A program made the translations under genes and the position numbers. Shown in pieces: positions 15,547-21,370 of a stretch of DNA of 21,378 nucleotides. The DNA lies in IMG/VR virus record IMGVR_UViG_3300030118_006098, positions 1 to 21,378 of that record; one strand, given 5' to 3'. This stretch comes from a virus. The notes under the pieces are model-generated. The model did not search any database. It had not been told where the DNA came from and worked only from the letters and a program-made list of their open reading frames with translations. The stretch's first letter is position 1. Each line of letters opens with the position of its first letter.

Positions 15547-16193
15547 CTTTTACTTTCTTTAATTCCAAAAAATGAAGTAATAGCATATCTTCCATATCCA
15601 TCATAATAATCTGAATCTTCAATTTTTACCTTCCTAACTCCATGTTCTACCCAACCTGGAAAGATTATTAAAGAATTATTTTCGCATGGTAAGTTCATTT
15701 TATATTTTGGAAACTGTAAATCACCACCCTTAAATTTTTTTGGTTCTTTATAAAAATATGAAAATGCCAAAAACTGAAATGGTGAGTCTGTATGTGGGTC
15801 ATAATATTCGTCATTATGATAATATCGCACCTTTGTTATGTCCCAATTAGCTTGATTAGCAAGACCTACACAATCATGAATCTCTGAAAAAGTATCTAAA
15901 ACACCACAATTAAATATTTTTCGATTCATTGTAAGAATGTTAGATATATTTCTAAAATTAGTTTTTTCTTTTTCTTTTGTCCTGTCACGATATATGTCAT
16001 CAAGTAAAAGTGCCTTTGCGTTTGTCCTATCAACAACTCCACCATATTTTTTTGCATCAAGAAGTTTATTTGGTGCAGTATAAAAATCTAACTCTTTCCA
16101 AATTAAGTTAAGTTCTGCTTCATTGTAGAAATTATAAACGATCATCATGGGAAATGGATCGCAATATAATTCTGCTTCTAATTGTTCTTTCAT
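15543..16193 (-). CDS. 2OG-Fe(II) oxygenase (second gene of minus-strand operon)
   Basis: A 216-residue protein with the cleanest facial triad on this strand: H134-T-D136 (YDPHTDSPFQF), distal H184 (GWVEHGVRKV), and R202 (GRYAITSFF) as the likely 2OG salt-bridge partner. KKFKGGDLQFPKYK and NNSLIIFPG are the typical core strands. It belongs with the P4H-like 2OG-FeII_Oxy_3 grouping by motif order and length. The N-terminus CDPFPMMIVYNFYNEAELNL resembles the opening strand-helix (landing in IxxNFLS-type sequence) of phage 2OG oxygenases. It is coupled on both sides by 4-nt ATGA overlaps, so all three minus-strand genes are likely made together. Substrate unknown. Confidence 0.83.
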   Translation of the reverse strand: MKEQLEAELYCDPFPMMIVYNFYNEAELNLIWKELDFYTAPNKLLDAKKYGGVVDRTNAKALLLDDIYRDRTKEKEKTNFRNISNILTMNRKIFNCGVLDTFSEIHDCVGLANQANWDITKVRYYHNDEYYDPHTDSPFQFLAFSYFYKEPKKFKGGDLQFPKYKMNLPCENNSLIIFPGWVEHGVRKVKIEDSDYYDGYGRYAITSFFGIKESKR

Positions 16194-16789
16194 AATTGAT
16201 TACTTTGTATCCATGCCCATGAGGTAACTAGATATTTGTCACCATCTATTGGTGGATTTCCTCTGTGAACATGTGTATATTGGCATGGGAATATCAAAAC
16301 ATCTCCAGCTGACGCTACTTCTCTCTTATTTTGATATAGAAATTCAGTTTCACCTCCATCAAAATCATCGTTGAGATAAACTTGTATCACAAAAGTTCTA
16401 CGAGCATCACTAACATTACCATTTTCATAGTGCCATGTATGAAAACCTCCACCACATTTAATTTTTTTAATCTTACAATCATGTATAAGAAATTTTCTTA
16501 ATCCAAGAATAGGGAATTGCTTCAAGTATTTGTCAATACAAGGTTGTATTTTAGGAAATATTTTATTACATATTGAAGATGCAGTAGGGAGTGTAATACC
16601 ATCATCAGATAGCACGTTGATTGCATCTTGATCTTGAAATGGTCGATTTGTAAGGTCTTGCTCAAATAAGATGCAATTCTCATCAAAAAAATCAATATGT
16701 TTAATTATGTCTCTACATTCATCCCTTGAAAATATTTTTTCATACCTTATAATAAAATCAGTAATGCGTTCGTTTTCGTTAACTGTCAT
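16190..16789 (-). CDS. 2OG-Fe(II) oxygenase (first gene of minus-strand operon)
   Basis: A 199-residue protein read from ATG 16789. A TTG at 16807 would add six residues but lies upstream of the predicted transcription start (about 16802), so the ATG is preferred. Triad by motif: H120-Y-E122 (FHTWHYENG), distal H175 (HVHRGNPP), and K185 in KYLVTSWAW as the 2OG ligand. DDFDGGETEFLY and AGDVLIFPCQYTH are the expected core strands. The H-x-G-x-P segment after the distal His and the Lys in the last strand both resemble prolyl-4-hydroxylases. It is the promoter-proximal gene of the operon and overlaps the next gene by 4 nt. The three operon members are clearly diverged from one another, arguing for different substrates or sites rather than recent duplication. 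Confidence 0.8.
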   Translation of the reverse strand: MTVNENERITDFIIRYEKIFSRDECRDIIKHIDFFDENCILFEQDLTNRPFQDQDAINVLSDDGITLPTASSICNKIFPKIQPCIDKYLKQFPILGLRKFLIHDCKIKKIKCGGGFHTWHYENGNVSDARRTFVIQVYLNDDFDGGETEFLYQNKREVASAGDVLIFPCQYTHVHRGNPPIDGDKYLVTSWAWIQSNQL

Positions 16790-16808
16790 GATAAATCTCA
16801 ATAACAAT

Positions 16809-16836
16809 ATTATATCATATATATCTCAGTTGTCAA
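16809..16836 (-). promoter_or_regulatory. Consensus sigma70 promoter for the oxygenase operon
   Basis: On the minus strand, TTGACA (16836-16831) and TATAAT (16814-16809) are both perfect hexamers with 16-bp spacing. The expected start is near 16802, about 13 nt before ATG 16789. Its -35 box is the same DNA as the -35 of the divergent halogenase promoter. Confidence 0.7.
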
Positions 16837-16858
16837 AAAGTAGTTTTTATGTTATATT
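16830..16858 (+). promoter_or_regulatory. Sigma70-type promoter for the halogenase gene
   Basis: TTGTCA (16830-16835), 17-bp spacer, TATATT (16853-16858). The predicted start is about 16865, the A of the halogenase ATG, so the mRNA should be leaderless. It is back-to-back with the minus-strand promoter and shares its -35. Confidence 0.65.
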
Positions 16859-16864
16859 ATCTAA

Positions 16865-17953
16865 ATGATTAAGATTGCTATTGTTGGTGCTGGTAATGCT
16901 GGTTGTGTGACAGCGTTGCACTTCCAAAAATATTTGTCAGAGAAAACAGATAAATTTGAGATAGACATTTACCATAGTCCGCATTATCATCCGATAGAAA
17001 AGGTGGGTCAAGGTACTAATCTATCACTTCCAAGATTAATTTCATCTGTTCTAGATATAAATTGGTATAATAATCCAATAGGTGCTACTATAAAAACAGG
17101 CATATTATACGAGAACTGGGGAAAGAAAAATAATAAGATATTTCATCCATTGGGCGATATGCACGATGCATCCATGCACTTTGTACCTAAAAAATTATCG
17201 GAATGTGTGATTGAATCTAAATTATTCAACGTTATTGAAAAAGTCATAAATGAAGCAGAAGAAGATATAGATGCAGATATTATTTTTGATTGTCGGGGTA
17301 GGCATAATCGAGATCATAGTAAATATGATACATTAATTAATCCATTAAATAGTGTTCTCCTATCTGTAAAATATGAGAGAGATATTGATTTAATATACAC
17401 TAAATGTGTGGCAACACCTAATGGATGGACTTTTGTTATCCCTAATCAAAATAGTGTATCATATGGATATTTGTATAATAATCAGATAACAAAAAAAGAG
17501 GATGCTATAGATGATTTCACATCTAGATTTCATTTAGATTTTATCACTGATAGTCTTGATTTTGATAATTATATGGCAAAAAGTTTTTATAATGGTAAGA
17601 GAACTATTTTGCAGGGAAATATGTATGGATTCATAGAACCAATGGAGGCTACATCTGTTGCTTTTTATCAATATATTTGTAGACAATCTTGGGACTTTAT
17701 ATTTGATATACAGACATTTAATTATTGTAATAATAAAATAAGAACAAATATGAAACAATTAGAGACAATTATACTTTGGCATTACCAATATGGATCTAAG
17801 TATGACACACCTTTTTGGAACTATGCTAAATCTCTACCATTTAATCCTGATGATAAATTTTATGAAATGATAAGTAATGAAGAAAATGATCCTAAACAAT
17901 ATGGACAATGGAAGAAATGGAATTTTGATAATTGGAAGTCAGGAGTAGAATAA
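16865..17953 (+). CDS. Flavin-dependent (tryptophan-type) halogenase
   Basis: A 362-residue FAD enzyme predicted to chlorinate, brominate or iodinate a substrate using FADH2, O2 and halide. The N-terminus has the Rossmann FAD motif GAGNAG (8-13) on a hydrophobic strand. K77 in ATIKTGILYENWG lies where the catalytic Lys of PrnA-type halogenases (K79) sits. NGWTFVIP (186-193) is the signature GWxWxIP with the second Trp replaced by Phe190. IEPMEATSVA (257-266) matches the (I)EPLEATS motif lining the FAD/substrate channel and bearing the conserved Glu. It is shorter than the usual bacterial 500-550 residues, lacking much of the C-terminal substrate-covering region. A cyanophage halogenase (VirX1 of phage Syn10) with relaxed substrate range and iodination activity is known, giving precedent. 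No flavin reductase is visible nearby, so the host would supply FADH2. It is coupled to the next gene by TAATG. Confidence 0.85.
   Translation: MIKIAIVGAGNAGCVTALHFQKYLSEKTDKFEIDIYHSPHYHPIEKVGQGTNLSLPRLISSVLDINWYNNPIGATIKTGILYENWGKKNNKIFHPLGDMHDASMHFVPKKLSECVIESKLFNVIEKVINEAEEDIDADIIFDCRGRHNRDHSKYDTLINPLNSVLLSVKYERDIDLIYTKCVATPNGWTFVIPNQNSVSYGYLYNNQITKKEDAIDDFTSRFHLDFITDSLDFDNYMAKSFYNGKRTILQGNMYGFIEPMEATSVAFYQYICRQSWDFIFDIQTFNYCNNKIRTNMKQLETIILWHYQYGSKYDTPFWNYAKSLPFNPDDKFYEMISNEENDPKQYGQWKKWNFDNWKSGVE
17941..17945 (+). promoter_or_regulatory. Ribosome binding site that fixes the start of the next gene
   Basis: AGGAG lies 7 nt before ATG 17953, which overlaps the halogenase stop as TAATG. It is one of the few clear Shine-Dalgarno sites in the window and supports ATG 17953 over the upstream in-frame TTG at 17932. 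Confidence 0.7.
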
Positions 17954-18474
17954 TGTTTACCATACCATTTTATCAATATAAAATAGAAAATTGGGATATT
18001 AAAAAACAACAATTACTTAAAATATGTTCATCAATTAAATTTGAGAAACAGACAGATATTACAGCAGATAATCTATATACGGATCATGGAAATGATGGAC
18101 GTTATAAAAACGATGTAGTGGATATATTAAAAGATGAAATTGTTAAATTTTCAAACGAATCTAATTATAAAAATTTGATGCTTACTGACGCATGGTTTCA
18201 ACAATATTATCGAAGTCAATTTCATTCTCCTCACGATCATGGTGCCATTGGGTATAGTTCTGTGACATACATAAAGTTTGATAGACAAGTGCATCAACCA
18301 ACAAATTTTATTGCACCATTTTCTGATCCTAATGGTGATAAAATCGAATTTGTTCCAGATGTAGATGAAGGACAAATTATATTTTTTCCATCAACTATCA
18401 CTCATTATGTGTTACCAACTAAAACAAATAAAAAAAGAGTTATATTATCTTTTAATCTTAAAAGTGCGGGTTGA
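17953..18474 (+). CDS. 2OG-Fe(II) oxygenase-like protein (2OG-FeII_Oxy_5 type)
   Basis: A 173-residue protein. The pattern is that of the small phage and bacterial group with ...AWFxxY...HSPHxHxxxxSSVTYIKF... followed by EGQIIFFPSTITHYVLPT and KKRVILSFN. H94 and H96, distal H151 and R162 are the candidate active-site residues. The first pair reads H-D-H, so the canonical carboxylate ligand two residues after a His is not obvious; this H-x-H form appears typical of the group. Function in this group is largely untested. The N-terminal MFTIPFYQYKIENW also fits the group. It is read by coupling to the halogenase (1-nt overlap, strong Shine-Dalgarno), so the two probably act on one pathway. It could be a non-heme iron hydroxylase, or an inactive or differently liganded relative. 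Confidence 0.7.
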   Translation: MFTIPFYQYKIENWDIKKQQLLKICSSIKFEKQTDITADNLYTDHGNDGRYKNDVVDILKDEIVKFSNESNYKNLMLTDAWFQQYYRSQFHSPHDHGAIGYSSVTYIKFDRQVHQPTNFIAPFSDPNGDKIEFVPDVDEGQIIFFPSTITHYVLPTKTNKKRVILSFNLKSAG

Positions 18475-18477
18475 ATT

Positions 18478-18594
18478 ATGAAAAAATATACATACCTTTG
18501 GTATGGTTGTTCGAGAAGCTGTAGATATTTTTTAAGACCCGACTTGCAAGAGGAGGGTTTTTGTGTTATAATGAGGAGAAAGTATGAGGTATGA
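18478..18594 (+). CDS. Candidate small ORF, 38 residues
   Basis: It starts at ATG 18478, 3 nt after the preceding stop, and its TGA (18592-18594) directly abuts the methyltransferase ATG. It therefore fills the 120-nt gap between genes exactly. The product starts MKKYTYLWYGCSRSC, then has YFLRPDLQEEGF and a basic end. Cys at 11, 15 and 33 and a coherent aromatic/charged pattern look protein-like. There is no clear Shine-Dalgarno before it. I do not recognise a family. A promoter-like sequence and a short inverted repeat fall within it, so it could instead be a regulatory spacer. Confidence 0.5.
   Translation: MKKYTYLWYGCSRSCRYFLRPDLQEEGFCVIMRRKYEV
18534..18562 (+). terminator. Weak terminator-like inverted repeat
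   Basis: AAGACCC (18534-18540) can pair with GGGTTTT (18555-18561), including one G-T pair. The 14-nt loop holds a perfect CTTGCAAG palindrome. The T-run is short (five T, then G). It could end halogenase-operon transcripts, but it lies within the candidate small ORF and overlaps the -35 of the next promoter. Confidence 0.25.
18544..18572 (+). promoter_or_regulatory. Promoter for the methyltransferase pair
   Basis: TTGCAA (18544-18549, four of six matches), 17-bp spacer and a perfect TATAAT (18567-18572). The expected start is near 18579, before the methyltransferase ATG at 18595. GAGG (18586-18589) is the likely Shine-Dalgarno for that ATG. Confidence 0.5.
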
Positions 18595-19566
18595 ATGGTC
18601 GATTGTAAATACATACAAGACGATTGCGTAAGATATTCAGATAATTGTAAAGAACAGTATGATTCGATAGTCACAGACCCACCCTACGGTATTGAGTATC
18701 TTGGTAACAGTTGGGATACTTACCAGAACTGCGTGGCATTTAAGAGTGGAACTTGGGAGTCGATTGCAAAGACACTCAAACCAGGTGGACACTTACTTAT
18801 CTTTGGTGCATCGAAGACCTTTCATCGACTCACTTGTGCTGTTGAGGATTCAGGACTAAGGATTAAAGATGTCTTGATGTGGTTATATGGTCAAGGTATG
18901 CCAAAGAGTCAGAACATCGGTAAGAAAGACCCAAAGTGGGAAGGGTGGGGAACTGGACTGAAACCCTGCTATGAACCGATACTACTAGCACAGAAACCTA
19001 TCTCAGAGAAGACAATCGTAAAGAATTGTCAGGAACATGGAGTGGGTGGTATCAATATTGAAGAGTCGAGATTAGAGTCAGGTCGATGGGCAGGGAATGT
19101 ATTGCATGATGGAAGTGAAGAGGTTGAGAATGAGTTTGCAAAGTTTGGTGAGCGTGGGAATGGGTGGTCGAGAAACTATGGTGTCGAGGATTATCAGGGC
19201 AGACAATATGGTGGTGGTGTCTTTGGTGGTGGAGGATATATTGGAGATACTACCTATTGTGATGAAGGAACTGCGAGTCGGTTCTTCTATTCGACAAAGA
19301 GTTCAGTTAAAGAGAGAACACATAATCGAACAATTGAAAACGATCACCCAACTGTCAAGAACTTAGAGTTAATGAAGTATCTAATCAAACTTATCACACC
19401 CAAAGGGGGAACTGTATTCGATCCATTTGCAGGGTCAGGCACAACTCTTATCGCAGCAAAGGAACTTGGATATGATTCAATAGGAGTTGAACTTTCAGAG
19501 GAATATTGTAAGATTATAAATGACAGAATTAAAGCAGTTACATCTCCATTAGAACAACTATTATAG
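18595..19566 (+). CDS. DNA methyltransferase (adenine-N6 or cytosine-N4), beta order
   Basis: A 323-residue amino-methyltransferase that moves a methyl group from S-adenosylmethionine to an exocyclic amino group in DNA. Catalytic motif IV is DPPY at 28-31 (TDPPYGIEYLGNSWD). The AdoMet-binding motif I, FDPFAGSGTT (275-284), is near the C-terminus, followed by GVELSEEYC. The IV-then-I order defines the beta class (PF01555 type). The middle carries RWAGNVLHDGSEEV, a Gly-rich segment around 195-215 and ASRFFYSTKSSVKER, then HPTVKNLELM. This arrangement is common in phage orphan methyltransferases, with the target-recognition region in the Gly-rich middle. The target sequence cannot be read off. 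No restriction enzyme is adjacent, so self-protection or regulation is likelier than a full restriction-modification system. The start is the first ATG after an in-frame TGA. The partner methyltransferase begins one base after its stop. Confidence 0.9.
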   Translation: MVDCKYIQDDCVRYSDNCKEQYDSIVTDPPYGIEYLGNSWDTYQNCVAFKSGTWESIAKTLKPGGHLLIFGASKTFHRLTCAVEDSGLRIKDVLMWLYGQGMPKSQNIGKKDPKWEGWGTGLKPCYEPILLAQKPISEKTIVKNCQEHGVGGINIEESRLESGRWAGNVLHDGSEEVENEFAKFGERGNGWSRNYGVEDYQGRQYGGGVFGGGGYIGDTTYCDEGTASRFFYSTKSSVKERTHNRTIENDHPTVKNLELMKYLIKLITPKGGTVFDPFAGSGTTLIAAKELGYDSIGVELSEEYCKIINDRIKAVTSPLEQLL

Positions 19567-19567
19567 T

Positions 19568-20239
19568 ATGAGTAAACTTAATTTATATAATGATAATTGT
19601 ATGAATATCTTACGCACTCTTGAGAGTGGTAGTGTTAATTTAACACTTACAGATATACCGTATGATGAAGTAAATCGAAAGAGTGGTGGACTTAGAAATT
19701 TAGATAAGAGTCATGCTGATGTCATTACATTCCCTCTTGACGATTTTATCGATGAAGTTGTAAGAGTTACATCGGGTAGCATTTATATTTTTTGTGGTTC
19801 AGTTCAAGTATCACATATTCGAGATAGATTAATTGAACATAAAATGTCAGTACGACATTGTATATGGGAGAAGACAAACCCATCACCAATGAACGGTCAA
19901 CATATATGGTTATCAAGTATCGAGAATTGTGTGTTTGGGAAAAAATCAGGAGCTACCTTCAATGAACATTGTAAGTCAGCAGTATGGAGACACCCGATTG
20001 AGCATTATAAAGATCACCCTACACCAAAACCAGTTAAGTTAATGTCAAGATTAATTGAAGCGAGTTCTAACATAGGAGATACTGTATTAGATCCCTGTAT
20101 GGGTAGTGGTGCAATCGGAGTCGCAGCTAAGCAATGTGCAAGAGACTTTATAGGGGTAGAATTAAATAAAGAATACTATACGATGACAGAAGAAAGAATA
20201 CAAAGTCAAACTGGAAGTGTTCTTGATTTTCTTTCATAG
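19568..20239 (+). CDS. DNA methyltransferase, second, with DIPY catalytic motif
   Basis: A 223-residue amino-methyltransferase of the same beta layout. Motif IV is DIPY at 29-32 (TLTDIPYDEV), a variant of (D/N/S)PPY that keeps the Asp, second Pro and Tyr. Motif I, LDPCMGSG (174-181), is followed by GVELNKEYY. HPTPKPVKLMSRLIE before motif I is typical. It is about 100 residues shorter than its neighbour, lacking the Gly-rich insert, so the target-recognition region is small (about residues 60-135, including WEKTNPSPMNGQ and ENCVFGKKSG). Because the two enzymes differ clearly, they probably methylate different sites. The gene is separated from the previous stop by one base and lacks its own visible ribosome binding site, so it is probably translated by coupling. 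Confidence 0.87.
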   Translation: MSKLNLYNDNCMNILRTLESGSVNLTLTDIPYDEVNRKSGGLRNLDKSHADVITFPLDDFIDEVVRVTSGSIYIFCGSVQVSHIRDRLIEHKMSVRHCIWEKTNPSPMNGQHIWLSSIENCVFGKKSGATFNEHCKSAVWRHPIEHYKDHPTPKPVKLMSRLIEASSNIGDTVLDPCMGSGAIGVAAKQCARDFIGVELNKEYYTMTEERIQSQTGSVLDFLS

Positions 20240-20268
20240 TTGACAAAATAATAATTATGCACTATACT
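20240..20268 (+). promoter_or_regulatory. Consensus sigma70 promoter of the ParB-like gene
   Basis: TTGACA (20240-20245), 17-bp spacer, TATACT (20263-20268). It begins right after the methyltransferase stop. The expected start is about 20275. This is one of the strongest promoter matches in the window and suggests early expression by host RNA polymerase. Confidence 0.72.
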
Positions 20269-20276
20269 AAGTGCAA

Positions 20277-20303
20277 GTCAGTTGAACAACGGTTCGGTCT
20301 GAC
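20277..20303 (+). promoter_or_regulatory. Hairpin at the very 5' end of the ParB-like mRNA
   Basis: Positions 20277-20281 (GTCAG) pair with 20299-20303 (CTGAC). Positions 20282-20287 pair with 20292-20297 (two G-T pairs, four Watson-Crick), with one bulged base at 20298 and an AACG loop at 20288-20291. This gives an 11-bp stem starting about 2 nt after the predicted transcript start. There is no U-run after it, so it is not a terminator. It could stabilise the mRNA or be a protein-binding site. Confidence 0.5.
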
Positions 20304-20325
20304 CTTAATTTACAAATTAATTATT

Positions 20326-21333
20326 ATGTTATCGCATACCTATCTGGGTCGTTGTGACGTTCCAGACATTTCAAGTCTTCCAAATAGAGAAGCAAGAAGA
20401 AAATTCCGTACAGGAGTTTACACTCATACAGTCGTTGAAGATGTTTCAAAGATTGATACGGGTGGTGGCACAGAAAAAAACAAAGCAAGAGCAAAAGGAA
20501 CTGATACAGTTCATACTGATGCACTTTTTGCTGAGTTTGAAAGAGGAATCAGATATGACCAATTACCACCTATAGTTATTAAAATAGGAGAGATTTACCG
20601 CTTAATTGATGGGTTTACTCGTGTGAGAGCATTGAAGAAACGCAATCAAGAGAAGTGGGTTTTTGATGTTTATGAACTTGTTGATGGTTACGACTTGCAA
20701 GACCTTGTAGATGAAATTGGATTAGGAGCAAACAATCACATTTCATCGAAGAAATCAGATAGAGCAGATTTTGTTCTTACTGGTATTAATTGGGTTCAGC
20801 GTCAAGAAGATAAAACATTATCTAAATCTCAAATCAAAGAATGGGTCAACAACATACCTCACTCATTTTCAAATGACCAAGTGAATGGAATAGTAACTTC
20901 TATTTACGATAAAGCATTTCCAGACACTTCAGTTGCAACATTTACTGAAGCAAGTGCAGCTTCTTATCTTGAACCTTTAGGATTTGCATCAAAGGGAAAG
21001 GTTAATGATGATGGTCTTTTAGGTAGAACAGTTGTAGCATCAGCAAATGCAACCAACTCTCCTAGAAACTTTTGTGCTATACTCAAAGACTTCAAAGAAA
21101 CTGGTAAAAAAACCAGAGTAAATATCTTTGCTCCAAATGGAACATCAGCAAAAGATGTTGTAAAAGTTATTGAAGCACAGAAAAAAGAATATCTCTTGTT
21201 AGCAGAAGCTATACAGGAAATGGCAGTTCTTATTAAAACAGATAAGAATTGGATGCCATTTGAATTCGGTGTTCGACCTTCTCAATTAGTTGACCACGAC
21301 CCTGATGGTAAGTTCGTACCATTAGACAATTAA
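20326..21333 (+). CDS. ParB/sulfiredoxin-fold domain protein
   Basis: A 335-residue protein. The frame is open from ATG 20257, but that codon lies inside the promoter, so ATG 20326 (MLSHTYLGRCDVPDIS) is chosen. Residues about 60-120 form a ParB-N/Srx-like fold: LPPIVIKIGEIYRLIDGFTR, then VRALKKRN and WVFDVYEL, with DGFTRVRA in place of the ParB box GxxRxxA. That fold binds or hydrolyses nucleotides in ParB and in phage ParB-like nucleases. The downstream GANNHISSKKSDRADF (about 134-149) and the all-helical remainder resemble phage ParB-domain proteins without the ParB centromere-binding helix-turn-helix. No partner ParA is present. Its function is unknown: DNA binding, nuclease or regulatory roles are possible. 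It is a monocistronic unit next to two methyltransferases, bounded by its own promoter and terminator. Confidence 0.72.
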   Translation: MLSHTYLGRCDVPDISSLPNREARRKFRTGVYTHTVVEDVSKIDTGGGTEKNKARAKGTDTVHTDALFAEFERGIRYDQLPPIVIKIGEIYRLIDGFTRVRALKKRNQEKWVFDVYELVDGYDLQDLVDEIGLGANNHISSKKSDRADFVLTGINWVQRQEDKTLSKSQIKEWVNNIPHSFSNDQVNGIVTSIYDKAFPDTSVATFTEASAASYLEPLGFASKGKVNDDGLLGRTVVASANATNSPRNFCAILKDFKETGKKTRVNIFAPNGTSAKDVVKVIEAQKKEYLLLAEAIQEMAVLIKTDKNWMPFEFGVRPSQLVDHDPDGKFVPLDN

Positions 21334-21344
21334 TCAAGTGTCAC

Positions 21345-21370
21345 AAACCCCCTGCAAAGGGGGTTTTTTT
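21345..21370 (+). terminator. Intrinsic terminator after the ParB-like gene
   Basis: AAACCCCC (21345-21352) pairs with GGGGGTTT (21359-21366) around a TGCAAA loop, and the DNA continues as a T-run to 21370. It lies 11 nt after the stop codon. This is the strongest terminator in the window. Confidence 0.92.

Noticed and set aside
16671-16868. Plus-strand open frame upstream of the halogenase
   Set aside because: It runs through the start of a minus-strand oxygenase and the divergent promoter region, and overlaps the halogenase start; it shows no protein-like pattern.
20257-20325. Longer N-terminus of the ParB-like protein from ATG 20257
   Set aside because: That codon lies inside the promoter spacer, upstream of the expected transcript start.
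20270-20325. Possible tRNA or tRNA-like RNA in the ParB-like gene leader
   Set aside because: GGTTCGG and a hairpin are present, but no cloverleaf, anticodon arm or acceptor stem can be drawn; it is a single hairpin.
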